From positions 372,001 to 436,000 of the forward strand of contig CAWGTB010000006.1 of assembly GCA_963825405.1 (NCBI GenBank): a stretch of DNA of 64,000 nucleotides, written 5' to 3'. The stretch comes from JACPNO01 sp963825405 (lineage in GTDB: Bacteria > Acidobacteriota > Terriglobia > Bryobacterales > Bryobacteraceae). The notes under the pieces were generated by a model, which was not told where the DNA came from, made no database searches, and saw nothing but the letters and a program-made list of their open reading frames with translations. A program made the translations under genes and the position numbers. This document shows, piece by piece, positions 8,072-18,214 of the stretch (the first letter of the stretch is position 1; every line of letters starts with the position of its first letter).

Positions 8072-8581
8072 TTGCCGACTCGTCTAAGGGGTTCAGAATC
8101 AGTGCAGGCTTCAGTTGGAGAAGGAGTTACGAGAGAGTGTCTTTAGGACTGGATGGGATGATTTAGGCTGTTTTCGCCCCGCCGATGTTCCCTTATTGTT
8201 CCCACCTCGACGGCGCAGCGGGACTGTTAAGGCGTTTCTCAAGCGACCGATCCAGAAGTTGGGAAACAGCTGTCCAGGGCAGTTCTCCCTCTTTTTTCGG
8301 CCCGGCATCTCGCTTCGGTTGGACGAGCTACGAGCGGAAACGAGGGCGATCGTGGTTGCCGCGGAGGTGCTTTCCCCACGTGCGGCTGCGCTAGAGCGGC
8401 TCAAGGCTCTTGTACTCGACACAAATCGTCGCCTCTGAGCAAAAGACAAGATTCACGTTTGCTATTGGGTGATATCGGGTTCGATGTCGGACGGTCGCGC
8501 CGTGATGTTGACTTTGCCCCTATGTGGTCATGACGTCTCGGATCCCGAGCATCATGTCTTCATCACACGTGCAGCATGCTG
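8072..8581. other. Element left end without supported gene
   Basis: 510 bases between the left repeat and the first likely gene. Both strands have ORFs of about 107-112 codons at 8111-8449, but neither has a recognisable product or a good ribosome binding site. The plus-strand end (LRLDELRAETRAIVVAAEVL) might be the tail of a lost gene. It holds one copy of the GTTCCC motif. Confidence 0.4.
8187..8203. repeat. GTTCCCTTATTGTTCCC motif, copy 2
   Basis: Exact 17-base match to 18158-18174, 116 bases inside the left att-like repeat. Confidence 0.45.
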
Positions 8582-8866
8582 TCATTCAGTCCCTCTTTTT
8601 CGCACCTTCGACCACAAGACAACAAAAACGGGCGATTCATCGATCTCTTTCGAGTTGGGCAAGTACCGATGGACCTGGATGACTGCCTCAGTGACGATCG
8701 CGGGGCCGGCCCAGTTTGCGCGCCAGTAATCGCTGGCAAGGTCTGCAGCTTTCTCTGCCGAGCCGGCCTCGAAATCCATTGGATATGTCACTGCCCACTT
8801 CCCAACGGCACCCGCAACAATGAACCTGGTTAGAAACCTGGTTACTCCTCTTTTCTCTTCCCCCAT
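8582..8866 (-). CDS. Small protein of unknown function at the operon end
   Basis: 94 residues from the ATG at 8866, 10 bases after the stop of the LVIVD gene and in the same direction, so it could be the last gene of the efflux operon. The sequence (TRFIVAGAVGKWAVTYPMDF, SDYWRANWAGPAIVTEAVIQ VHRYL) has no Cys, no clear membrane span and no family I know. The ribosome binding site is weak. An ORF extension upstream to 8932 overlaps the LVIVD gene and is less likely. Confidence 0.35.
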   Translation of the reverse strand: MGEEKRGVTRFLTRFIVAGAVGKWAVTYPMDFEAGSAEKAADLASDYWRANWAGPAIVTEAVIQVHRYLPNSKEIDESPVFVVLWSKVRKRGTE

Positions 8867-8876
8867 CGGAACGTCA

Positions 8877-9482
8877 TCATTGATAGACGACTTGGTGCGC
8901 GTAGGCCTTGTCCACTTCCGGATCTTCCGCAAAGCGCCGCTGCAGGATCCAGATGCCCTCCGGGTTGGCTACCAGAATCAGTCCCCGGCCGCCGTCTCTG
9001 CTGATCGCCGTGACGCCTGCGAACTCGCGAGCCACTCTTGGATGCTGAGCATCCGAAAAATCCATGATTCGCACGGTTTGGGGCGCTGCTGCCAAGGCTG
9101 GCGCGCTCTGTTCATTCGTAACCAGAGCTGCCGTGCCTGCAACAGCGAAGAGGCTGCCGGCGTCTCCATTACTTGGATACGAAACTTCGCCCAGAACCAC
9201 GGGCTGCTTGAATTTCGTGACGTCGATCAGCGTAACGCTCTTGCCGGGATCGCGTTCCGCATACACGTAGTGGCTGCTGTAATGTTGGGTGGCAAGAAAA
9301 CGCCTGATGGGTCCATTGGTGAGGGGGATATGCCCGACCACTTGAATTTCATCTTGTGGATCCTTGGGCGTCGCTTTGACTTTGTTATTTTTGGCATCGA
9401 CCGGCGGGATCAGCACAAGCATTCCGGCGAGAAGCGCGAGGAAAGACAACCGATGATTAGATAGTTGCATGGGATGGTTCAC
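8877..9482 (-). CDS. Secreted LVIVD-repeat protein coupled to the RND gene
   Basis: 201 residues with a signal peptide (LSFLALLAGMLVLIPPVDA) and LVIVD-type beta-propeller pieces: KSVTLIDVTKFKQPVVLGEV, QTVRIMDFSDAQHPRVAREF and RGLILVANPEGIWIL. A full propeller would need more repeats, so this may be a partial blade set or may oligomerise. The GTG start at 9482 overlaps the stop of the RND permease (GTGA), which points to translational coupling; an ATG at 9470 is an alternative start. It probably sits in the periplasm. The pairing with an efflux pump suggests an accessory or substrate-sensing role, which is inference. Confidence 0.65.
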   Translation of the reverse strand: MNHPMQLSNHRLSFLALLAGMLVLIPPVDAKNNKVKATPKDPQDEIQVVGHIPLTNGPIRRFLATQHYSSHYVYAERDPGKSVTLIDVTKFKQPVVLGEVSYPSNGDAGSLFAVAGTAALVTNEQSAPALAAAPQTVRIMDFSDAQHPRVAREFAGVTAISRDGGRGLILVANPEGIWILQRRFAEDPEVDKAYAHQVVYQ

Positions 9483-12400
9483 TCCTTTATTCGTTGGTTA
9501 CCGTAGGCAAGACAAAATCCGGCCGGTACTAGAAACACGGTGAAAAGCACCGATACGCTCAGGCCGCCGATCAGCGCGCGAGCCAGCGGCGCATAGGATT
9601 CGCTGCCTTCGCCGAGCTTCAGCGCCATCGGCAGCAGGCCGATGACGGTGGCCAGCGACGTCATCAGCACGGCCGCAAGCGGACCCGGCACGCAGTCGCG
9701 ACGGCCTCGCGAGCGGCCATGCCTTCCCGGCGAAGATGATGCGCGAACTCGACGATCAGAATGCTGTTCGACATCGCGATGCCGGCCAGCATCACGACGC
9801 CCATCAGCGACATCACGTTCAGCGTGGTGCCGGTGAGCCAGAGCGTGAGGAGCACGCCGGTCAGGCCGGGCGGAAACGCCAGCAGAATGATGAACGGATC
9901 GATGAACGAGCGGAACTGCGCGACCAGGATCAGGTACAGCAGCAGCACGGAAAGCGTCAGGCCGAGCGCGAAGCTGCGGAACGAGGCGCGCATGCCTTCG
10001 ACCATTCCGCGCACCGTGACGTCGACTCCCGGCGGGAGCTTGGTTCGGGCGATCAAGCCGTTGATCCGATCGGCGATCGCTGCCCAGATCCTCGCCGAGC
10101 GGACGGACATAGATGTCGAGGACGCGGCGAATCTGGTAGTGATCCACTTCGGTCGGCGCTTCGAAGCGGCGTGATGCTTGCTGACCATGTCGAGCCGCGT
10201 CGGCCGCTTCAGCCCGACGCCGTGCAGCGGAATCGACCGCAGATCGAGCAGGCTCTGGATCTGCTGCTCGGGATACTGCACGTTCAGGAAGTAGTTGTTG
10301 TTGTTCTTGGGATCGATCCAGACATTCGGCGCGACCATCTGATTGGAGGTGAGCGCGGTGATGACGTTCTGCGACGACTTCTTTTTCGCTCAGGCCGAGT
10401 TCGCCGGCGCGCGTGCGATCGATTTCCAGCGCAGCGCCGGATAGTCGAGATCCTGCGGAATGTAAACATCCGCCACGCCGCGAATCTGGCGGATCTGCCG
10501 GGCGAGATCGAGCGTCGGTCTGATAGCTGGCCTTCAGATTCGGTGCCGCCGACCTGCACGTCGATCGGCGCGGCGAGCCCCATGTTCAGCACCGCATCGA
10601 CCAGGCTGCCGGACGAGAAGATAGGCCGCCAGTTCCGGCATTTCCTCCTGCATGCGCGCCTTCACGCGCGCCATGTACTCGTAGCTGCCGGTCTGGTGGC
10701 CCGGCTTTCAGGCCGACCTGCACGAACGCGGTGTGCATGGCGGCGTTCGAGGTGTAGATCGCGGAGAAACCCGGGATCGACGCCGATGTTCGAGACGATC
10801 ATCGCCAGGTCGCGTCTCGGGAATCGATGCGGCGAATCAGCTCTTCGAGCCGCGCGATTTCCTTTTCCGTCTCGACCAGCCTCGTGCCCGACGGCGCCTT
10901 CACGTTGATGACGAACTGTCCGGCATCGGTTCGCGGGAAGAAGGCCAGTCCCAGACGCGGGAAGAGCAGCAGGCTCGCCGCAAAGCCCAGCCGCAAACAG
11001 CACCAGCGTAGAGCAGGCCGGACGCAGGACGCACGGCCGACCAGCGCGTCGTAGACTTCCAGGAACCGGTCGAAGCCGCGGTTGAACCAGCGTTGAATCG
11101 CTGTCCCAGGCTGGCTCCGGCCGATCGCTGCGTCGCCGGATGTGACTGCCCGCATGCTTCATGAATCGCGCGCAGAAGAGCGGCACCACGGTCATGCGCG
11201 ACCACGTAGGAGGCGAACAGCGACAGCACCACCGCCAGCGCCAGCGACGAGAACAGAAACTTGCTGACGCCGTAGAGCAGCGTCACCGGGAAAGAAGACG
11301 ACGACGGTGGTCAGCGTCGCGGCGAGCACCGGCAGCGCCACTTCGCGCCCGCCCTTTTCCGCGGCGACCGCCGGCGGCTCGCCCAGTTCCAGATGCCGAT
11401 AGATGTTTTCGAGCACCACCACCGAGTTGTCGATCAGGCGCGAGAGCGCCAGCGCCAGTCCGCCCAGCACCATCGTGTTGATCGAGCTGCCGCCGATTTG
11501 CAGCGCAATGAAGGTCGCCAGCGCCGAAAGCGGAATCGAGAAGAAGACCGCAACGCGTGGCCCGCATGCTGCCGAGAAAGACCAGAATCATGAGCGAGGT
11601 GAGGAACAGTCCGATGCCGCCTTCGTCCAGCAGCGTGCGGATCGCGGTCTTGACGAATTGCGATTGATCGAAGACCACTCGGTTCACCAGCGACGGCGGA
11701 ACATCGAACAAGCTGCTTGAGCTTCTCGCGCACGCCGTCGACCACCGCGATGGTGTTGGAATCGCCGCCCTGCTTCAGCACCGGCAGATAGACCGACCGC
11801 TGGCCGTCCACGCGCACGGCGTTGTATTGCAGCGCGTAGGCGTCCTTGGCGATGCCGATATCGGAGACGCGCACCGGGTTCTCGCCGGACAGCTTGATCG
11901 GCACCTGGTTGATGTCGTCGACCTTGCTGACCTGGCTGTTGGCGTAGATGTTGTAGTCGTACTGGCCGATCTGCACGTCGCCGGCCGGCAGAATGAGGTT
12001 GGATTCGTTCATCGCGCGCACCACGTCCATCAGGCTCAACTGGCGCGCTTCCAGCTTGAAGGGATCGACGTAGAGCATGATCTGGCGCCACCGTCCGCCG
12101 AACGGCTGCGGCACGGCGGCGCCGGCAACGCCCGCCAGCTGGTTGCGCACGACGTTCTGCGCGAGGTCCTTCAACTGCGTTTCGCTCAGATCCTCGCCCT
12201 GAAGCGTCACCAGGCAGACCGGCAGGCTGGAGGCGTCCATCTTCAGAACGAACGGCGGCAGCGTGCCCGGCGGCAGATGGCTGATCTCCGCCATGGCGAG
12301 GCTGGCGATGGTGGTGACGGCGGAATCGGGATTGGTTCCCGGCTGGAAATAGACCTTGATCAGGCTGACGCCGGAGAGCGACCGCGATTCCATGTGATCG

Positions 12401-12624
12401 ATGCCGCTGGCCAGCGTGAAGAAGCGCTCCAGGTGATAGGTGATGTTGCCTTCGATCTGCTCCGGCGGCATGCCGGAATAGAACGTCGCCACCGCGACCA
12501 CCGGAATATTCATCGCCGGGAACAGATCCACCGGCATCCGCACCACGCTGACGATGCCGACCAGCGTGATGACCAGGCAGATGACGACGATGAGGTAGGG
12601 TGTTCGAATGGCGAAGCGTGACAT
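9479..12624 (-). CDS. RND efflux permease, HAE1/AcrB type (many frameshifts as assembled)
   Basis: Proton-driven inner-membrane pump of a tripartite efflux system. The start MSRFAIRTPYLIVVICLVIT and the first porter domain (YSGMPPEQIEGNITYHLERF, GDVQIGQYDYNIYANSQ) are in one frame down to about 11715. From there to the stop the protein must be read across at least ten single-base shifts: FDVPPSLVNRVVFDQSQFVK, SSINTMVLGGLALALSRLID NSVVVLENI, VTLLYGVSKFLFSSLALAVV, FFPRTDAGQFVINVKAPSGT, LSVLLLYLILVAQFRSFIDP and LIGGLSVSVLFTVFLVPAGF. Assembled across the shifts the length is normal for the family, about 1,045 residues. Most shifts checked are +1 insertions (near 11714, 11553, 11289, 11200), so assembly error is likelier than decay. 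Substrate unknown; it is not obviously a CusA-type metal pump. Confidence 0.85.
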
Positions 12625-12640
12625 GCTAGTGGCCTGCGCC

Positions 12641-13844
12641 TCAGCGCTTGGTCTGCACCTCTGTCCGTCCTTCAAGCCGGCGCGCCGGCCCAACGACCAC
12701 CACATCGCCTTCCTGCAAGCCCGGACCGAACTTCGACGCGCTGATCGTTTTCCAGGCCGAGAGTCACCGGCACGATGTGGATCACTCCGGGCGCAGCCAC
12801 CGCGTAGACGCGCGGCGCCGGGCCGCTTCGCTCCACCGCGTCGAGCGGCACGGTGAGGGCGTTGCGCCGTTCGTCCACGCGCAGATTCACTTCGGCGTAC
12901 ATGCCGGGAACCAGCGTCAGCGAAGGATTGGGCACATCGACTTCGGTGTCCATCGTGCGGGTGGATGGCTGAATCTTTTCGGCGAACCGAGCCACCGTCC
13001 CGGGAAACGTCCGTGCCCAGCGAAGGGACGCGAACATCAACCGTCTCGCCCACGTGAACGCGCGACACGGCCGATTCGGAACCGGCAGAATCAGTCGCAG
13101 CAGGTTGTTCTGCGAAAGCTGCACGACCGGCATCGCCTGGGTTTGCGACGCCGTGCCCGCCTGAATCATCGAGCCGACGTTGGCGTAGCGCTTGGTCACC
13201 ACGCCGTCGAACGGCGCCGTGATGGTCGTGTATTTGTGCAGCGTTTGCAAGCGGCTCTGCTCGGCCCGCGCCACGCGCACTCGCTGTTCCGCCGTCCGCA
13301 AGCTGGATTTCGCGGCGGCGACCTGCGCTTCCGCGACCAGGTCGCGCGAGCGCGCTTCGTCGACTTCCTGCTGCGGCACCAGGCCAGGCTCGCGCTTCAA
13401 GACATCCGCGATCCGCGTGTAGGACAGGTGCGCCAGCTCATGCGCGCTTCGGCCCGGTGCAACTCATCGGACGCCGTCGCGATCTCGGCGTCGGCCTGAT
13501 CGATGGCGGCCGCCGCCTTCGTCAGATCGTCTTCCATCTCGGGAATTTCGAGCGTCGCCAGCACCTGGCCCTCGCGAACGCGATCTCCGATGTCCACCTT
13601 GATCGAGCGGACATAGCCGGAGACTTTCGCCATCACGTCCACTTCCTGGAACGGCTCGAATTCGGCCGTCAGCGCCAGGTCGCTCGCGAGATCCGCGCGC
13701 GCGGCCTTCACCACGGGAACGATGGCGGGCGCGTCGGCCGCGCTGGCGGCCTTCTCGCCAGCGGCATCGGTCTTGGCGCAGGAGCTCAAGGCTCAAGATC
13801 AACGCACGCAGAACAGTCGCGCAGCGCGTGTCGCTGATCCTCAT
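12641..13844 (-). CDS. Efflux periplasmic adaptor (frameshifted as assembled)
   Basis: Membrane-fusion protein linking the RND pump to the outer-membrane channel. The ATG at 13844 overlaps the OMF stop (ATGA). After a basic/hydrophobic N-terminus with a possible lipobox Cys (LSSC after one shift), the lipoyl half-motif follows (EFEPFQEVDVMAKVSGYVRS, VREGQVLATLEIPEMEDDL), then the alpha-hairpin (EAQVAAAKSSLRTAEQRVRV), the second lipoyl half (ITAPFDGVVTKRYANVGSMI) and beta-barrel domains (NPSLTLVPGMYAEVNLRVDE). It ends EGRTEVQTKR, 17 bases before the permease. Shifts lie near 13790, 13420, 13060 and 12730. Confidence 0.82.
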
Positions 13845-15128
13845 CGCAAAGCTCCCGTCACGAACGCCAACGCCGCACGCCGGCTCAGGTATTCGTACTT
13901 CGCGCTCGCGGCGGCGATTTCGGCCGACATCTGGCTCAATTGCGCCTGATTCAGTTCGACGATGCTGCCCAGGCCGTTGTCGTAGCGCGTCTGCGCCAGC
14001 CGCAAACTCTGCTCGGCCTGCGCCACCAGCCGCGCGGTCACATCCAGGCGGCGAAAGGCGGTATTGGCTTCGAGCCACGCGACCCGCACCTGCTCGCGAA
14101 ACCTGTACGGTCAGGTCCTCGACATCTCTGTCCGCCGCCTGCGCGCGCAACTCCGCTTCGGTCTGCCGCGCGGCGATACAGCTTGCCGTTCAGGATCGGC
14201 ACGCTGACATTCACGCCCGCGGCGCTGTAGGTGCCATGCAGCCGTGGATCGGTCGCCGGAAGGCCGCCGGCCACGCCCATCAGGCTGACCGTCGGACGGC
14301 TCAAGCCTTCTCTGCCTGCGCGAAACGATGCGCAGCATCGCGGCTCAAGCTGCAGCGCGGCCAGATCAGGGCGTTGCTTCAGCGCTTGCGCAACGACGAC
14401 CTCAGGATCGGCTTCGAGCATGGGCGGCAGAGGCTCGTCGGTCGAGCTCGAAGCGCTCTGTCTGCGTCGTACCCAGCGCCGCGGCGAGGCGCGCGCGGCT
14501 GGCCTGCACATCGTTCTCGGCGCGGAAGAGCGCCAGTTCCGCTTCCGAAACCGCCACCTCGGCGAAGCTCACGTCCAGCGTCGATTTGAGAGAGCTTTGC
14601 GCCAGTGCCCGCACCTGCCGCAGCGTCAGACGGCGATTCTCGACAACGGCCTGCGCGACCTGCAGCACCGTGTCGGCGGCCAGCGCCTGATAGTAGGCCT
14701 GGTCGACCTCGATCAGAATCGCAGCGCGCGTATTGCCGACGATCTGCTCCTGCGCCGAGGCCCGCAGCTTGGCCGATTCCGCCAGATTCGCGGTGCGGCC
14801 GAAATCGGTGACGAGTTGGCTGACCGTGACGCCGGCAGCCACGCGGCTGTACAGGCTGGATGTCTGAATGGTGCCCGCCGAAAGCGTCGAATTGTGTTCG
14901 GCCGCCGACGCTGGTGAAGTTTCCCGAGAGCAGCGGATAGAGCGGCGCGCGCGCTTCGGTGATCCCTGATTTCGCGGCTTCGGCGAGAAGACTTGCCGAG
15001 CTGATCCGCGGATGATTGCGGAGCGCGAGTCTGCTCAGCCTGCGAAAGCGTGAGCTTCTTCGGGGACTGCGCCATTGCCGTGGCCGAAGGCCAGCAAGGC
15101 TAACGGTGAGAAGGGGCCGCGTCTGCAT
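13841..15128 (-). CDS. TolC-type outer membrane efflux protein (frameshifted as assembled)
   Basis: Outer-membrane channel of the tripartite pump. The ATG at 15128 follows the DUF190 stop by one base; the N-terminus (MQTRPLLTVSLA) is a signal peptide. The mature protein reads through several shifts: PKKLTLSQAE, ALRNHPRISSASLLAEAAKS, then VAAGVTVSQLVTDFGRTANL with AQEQIVGNTRAAILIEVDQA YYQAL, ADPEVVVAQALKQRPDLAAL, AAGVNVSVPILNGKLYRR and finally RLAQTRYDNGLGSIVELNQA QLSQM. These are the two repeated helical hairpin units of TolC-like proteins. Shifts lie near 15060, 14890, 14440, 14320, 14170 and 14100. Confidence 0.8.
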
Positions 15129-15129
15129 C

Positions 15130-15480
15130 CTAGCTTGGTTCTTCTCGAACAGCAGCCTTGATGACCGTGGTGTCATGTGCCTCAATCAGTCCGTCGGTGA
15201 TGAGTTCGCACAGCGATGGCAGCAGCGCATCCGCCGCTTCCTTGGTTTCGATGAACTCGATCCGCACCGGGAGGTGCTCTCGCTCGCGCCGTCTCCGCCT
15301 TCCGTCGAATGCGTCCGATGATGCGAGCCGAAGCCCGCCGCCGGCCGGATCAGCGTCGCGCCGGCCACGCCGCGCTCGCGCAGGAAAGTGAAAGATTTCG
15401 TTGTAGAGAAAATCGTGGCGGGCGGTGGTGTCCTCGTTGAGATGAATCGTTATCTTCTTCGCCAAACCCGGTGCGAGCAT
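15130..15480 (-). CDS. DUF190 PII-like protein heading the efflux operon (frameshifted)
   Basis: The N-terminus KKITIHLNEDTTARHDFLYN EIFHF and the C-terminus REHLPVRIEFIETKEAADAL LPSLCELITDGLIEAH are in one frame; the middle (GVAGATLIRPAAGFGSHHRT) is in another, so two compensating indels at about 15380 and 15290 are likely. This is the DUF190 family, structurally PII-like, often found beside the fluoride channel gene crcB and sometimes beside RND efflux genes. It is the first gene of the operon (one base before the OMF start), 171 bases from the divergent response regulator. A nucleotide-binding regulatory role is family-based inference. Confidence 0.75.
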   Translation of the reverse strand: MLAPGLAKKITIHLNEDTTARHDFLYNEIFHFPARARRGRRDADPAGGGLRLASSDAFDGRRRRREREHLPVRIEFIETKEAADALLPSLCELITDGLIEAHDTTVIKAAVREEPS

Positions 15481-15520
15481 TACGTTTTTTCGTTGTCTGC
15501 GCGTCGCAAAATGACGCCTG

Positions 15521-15593
15521 TTCGATTTCTAACATCGAATCGCCTGCTCTTTCGCCTGAAGAGTCACTGATACTTTTCTGACAATGGCGTCAG
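15521..15593. promoter_or_regulatory. Divergent control region with two dyads
   Basis: The 171-base gap between the efflux operon and the response regulator holds two perfect inverted repeats: TTCGAT-N7-ATCGAA at 15521-15539 and CTGAC-N6-GTCAG at 15578-15593. Either could be the binding site of the OmpR-type regulator encoded alongside. Not tested beyond symmetry. Confidence 0.4.
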
Positions 15594-15651
15594 AGAACAA
15601 TCAGGATCTCGTCAGTTGCGGCGGAGCCTCTTCGGCTCCTATAAAGGGAAC

Positions 15652-16339
15652 GTGCACATCCTTGTCGTCGAGGACGAGCAGAAGATGGCGCAAGCCCTCC
15701 GCGAGGGACTTGAGGCAGACGATTATTCGGTGCGGGTGGCGCACACCGGCGAAGAGGGCTTTTACCTGATCCAGGCCCAGCCGTTCGACCTGGTGATTCT
15801 GGATGTGATGCTGCCGGGACACGATGGCTTCGAGATTCTGGCCACCCTTCGCACGCGCGGCATCAAAACGCCGGTGCTGCTGCTCACTTCACGAGACGCG
15901 ATTGAAGATCGCGTGCGCGGACTGGACACGGGTGCGGACGATTACCTGGTGAAGCCGTTCGCATTTCCGGAATTGCTGGCGCGGATCCGCGTGCTGTTGC
16001 GTCGCGGCAAGCCGGAGGAAGGCCATCGCCTCAAACTTGCGGATCTCGAGATGGACGTGGCGCAACGCTGCCGTGGCTCGCGGCGGCCAACCGATCGACC
16101 TGACCGCGCGCGAATTCGACCTGCTCGAATATCTGTTTGCCAACAAGGGCCGCGTGGTCTCGCGCGAAATGCTGGCGCGCGACATCTGGAAAGAGACCGC
16201 CCGGCAAACTCCGCTCGACAACGTCATCGATGCGCAGATCGTCCGCCTGCGCCGCAAGCTCGACGGGCAGTTCGAGCAGAAGCTCCTGCACACGGTGCGA
16301 GGCGTCGGCTTCGTGCTGCGCGAAGAAGACGATCCGTAA
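15652..16339 (+). CDS. OmpR-family response regulator (one frameshift)
   Basis: The GTG at 15652 follows AAAGGGA and starts MHILVVEDEQ. Receiver domain: acidic pocket Glu7-Asp8, phosphorylation site Asp51 (LVILDVMLPG), Thr/Ser switch (LLLTSRD), Lys in YLVKPF. The C-terminal winged helix continues after one extra base near 16070 (GQPIDLTAREFDLLEYLFAN, DNVIDAQIVRLRRKL, LLHTVRGVGFVLRE). This architecture fits CusR/CopR-like regulators placed divergently from an efflux operon. The stop overlaps the kinase start (TAATG), so the pair is co-translated. Confidence 0.85.
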
Positions 16340-17780
16340 TGCGGCTGCGTCCCAAGCATCTCCGCACACGCCTCACGCTCTGGTACGTGTCGGTGCTTGC
16401 GGCGCTGCTGATCCTCGCCTGGGGAGGCACGTGCGCTCTTCTGTTTTGGCAGCTGCAGCAGCCAGCTCGATCATTTCGCCATTCAGGAAATCGAAACCGT
16501 CGAGGGCCTGTTCTTCTTCTCTCCGGATGGGCAGCTTCGACTGCGAGAGGATTATCACAACCATCCTGAGTCTAAAGATGTGATCGAGCGTTTCCTCGAG
16601 GTGCGGTCCGCCGACAGGCGCCGTGCTGTTTCGCAACGACCGACTCGGAGCACCGCGCACTGGGTGGAAACCCTTTTCCGAGCGAGGGAGTCGGCGGATA
16701 TTCGGAGCGAACCGTGCTCCTCTCCGATGGTACCCGCGTGCGCCTCGTGAGCCGATTGCATTCCCTCGACGGCCAACCGTTACTCATTCGCCTCGCGCAC
16801 AGCGAGGAGCCGCTGTTTTCCCGACTGAAGGATTTGGTGCTGGCCTCGCTGGTGGTACTGCCGCTGGTGCTGGTCGTCGCCGGGATTGCCGGCTACGGCC
16901 TGGCGCGGCGCGCGTTGAGTCCGATCGAGCAGATGGCGCGCCGCGCGCAGGAAATCACCCCGGAGAAGCTGCACGCGCGTTTACCAAACGACGACACAGA
17001 TGACGAACTCGGACAACTGGCGCGAGTGTTCAATGAAACGCTAGCGCGCCTGGAACAGGCCTTTGAACAGCTGCGGCGGTTCACGTCGGACGCGTCGCAC
17101 GAGCTGCGGACGCCTCTCGCCGCGATCCGCAGCGTCGGCGAAGTCGGATTGCAGAAAGATGGCACCCGCGCGGAGTATCGCGACATCGTCGGCAGCATGC
17201 TCGAGGAAGTAAACCGGCTCACGTCCCTCGATCGACAGTCTCCTCACGATCTCGCGCGCGGATTCCGGTCATATTCAGCTTCACCGGACAGTCGTGCCGG
17301 TGATGGCGCTGGCTCGCGAGGCCGCCGGGCTTGTTCGAGATTCTCATGGAAGAGAAATCGCAACGCCTGGTTCTCGAAGGCGATGAGCACGCGCAAGTCG
17401 AAGGCGATCGCCTGTTTCTGCGGCAGGCGCTGGTCAATATACTCCACAACGCCGTGAAGTATTCACCGATGGGCGAGGCCATCTCCGTGCGCGTCCGCAA
17501 TGACGGCGCGAACCATGTTGTGATCGAGATCCAGGACAACGGCCCGGGAATTCCACTCGAAGACCAGCGCAAAGTATTCGACCGATTTTATCGGGTAGAC
17601 AAGGCGCGCTGGCGCGAATCGGGCGGCGCAGGTCTCGGGCTGTCGATCGCGAAGTGGGCCGTCGAAGCTCACGGCGGAAGTATTGGTCTGGATAGCGTAG
17701 CCAACCAGGGCTGCACATTCCGCGTCACTTTGCCGGCAGCGAGCCTACCTTCAAACATCGTCGTAAGTGGCGAGCGCTAG
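16339..17780 (+). CDS. Sensor histidine kinase of the efflux element (frameshifted)
   Basis: Partner of the preceding regulator. First membrane helix: LWYVSVLAALLILAWGGTCA. The periplasmic sensor part (EIETVEGLFFFSPDGQLRL, TRVRLVSRLHSLDGQPLLI) must be read over shifts near 16460, 16620 and 16680. Second helix: LVLASLVVLPLVLVVAGIAG, then HAMP (ALSPIEQMARRAQEITPEKL), H-box (FTSDASHELRTPLAAIRSVG), a shift near 17270, then the ATPase domain with N, G1, F and G2 boxes (LVNILHNAVKYS, IEIQDNGPGI, FDRFYRVD, GAGLGLSIAKW). It ends in GCTFRVTLP. Overall plan is that of CusS-like kinases. The ligand cannot be deduced. Confidence 0.82.
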
Positions 17781-17891
17781 GTCCAAGATCGACTTCACAA
17801 AGGGAGCACTCGCAACTCTCGTGGGTGTGCTCTCACTCCGACTTTTCTGCTTGATGTTGCCGTCGTGCCGAGGTAATGATTGTGGTTCAAA

Positions 17892-18060
17892 AGCTCGCGG
17901 AATGGCAAAGATTGAAGACGCTCGTGCTCAACAGTGTCATCGCTGATCACGCGGCGGCTGTACAACATGGCGCTAGACGAATTCGTCCGCTGGTACCAAC
18001 ATCAAGGTGACCGAACGATACGCCAAACTCGCAAAGAGTCACATTGCGAAAGACGGGTAG
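17892..18060 (+). pseudogene. Tyrosine integrase remnant (right copy), internally deleted
   Basis: The N-terminal core-binding part is still readable (EWQRLKTLVLNSV, then after a shift ITRRLYNMALDEFVRWY), followed directly by the C-terminal tail IKVTERYAKLAKSHIAKDG and a TAG. The whole catalytic middle is gone. It stands 155 bases from the right att-like repeat, in the same orientation and relative place as the left remnant. Both remnants share the MTERYAKLA-type tail, so they come from the same integrase family. The stretch 17781-17891 shows nothing else. Confidence 0.75.
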
Positions 18061-18157
18061 CACAGCGCGTGAGATGTGGAGACTGATGAAAACAGAACAA
18101 AAGCAGAAGCAAAGATAATTCGCTGCGGCGGGAGCCAGCACAGGGAACGGCTTGAAT

Positions 18158-18174
18158 GTTCCCTTATTGTTCCC
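18158..18174. repeat. GTTCCCTTATTGTTCCC motif, copy 3
   Basis: Exact match to 8187-8203, 41 bases inside the right att-like repeat. Confidence 0.45.
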
Positions 18175-18214
18175 GCGATGATTAACCAGTGTTTCTGACC
18201 GCCAGCTAACTGCT

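Noticed and set aside
8111..8449. Short ORFs of 107 and 112 codons on both strands
   Set aside because: No family features and no good ribosome binding site; possibly remains of a lost gene.
9736..10908. 390-codon plus-strand ORF
   Set aside because: Lies opposite the RND permease and reads as low-complexity Arg/Asp/Gln; a shadow extended by indels.
9479..12624. Efflux permease as a true pseudogene
   Set aside because: Domains are complete and the same kind of lesion hits essential genes; judged assembly error, though not proven.
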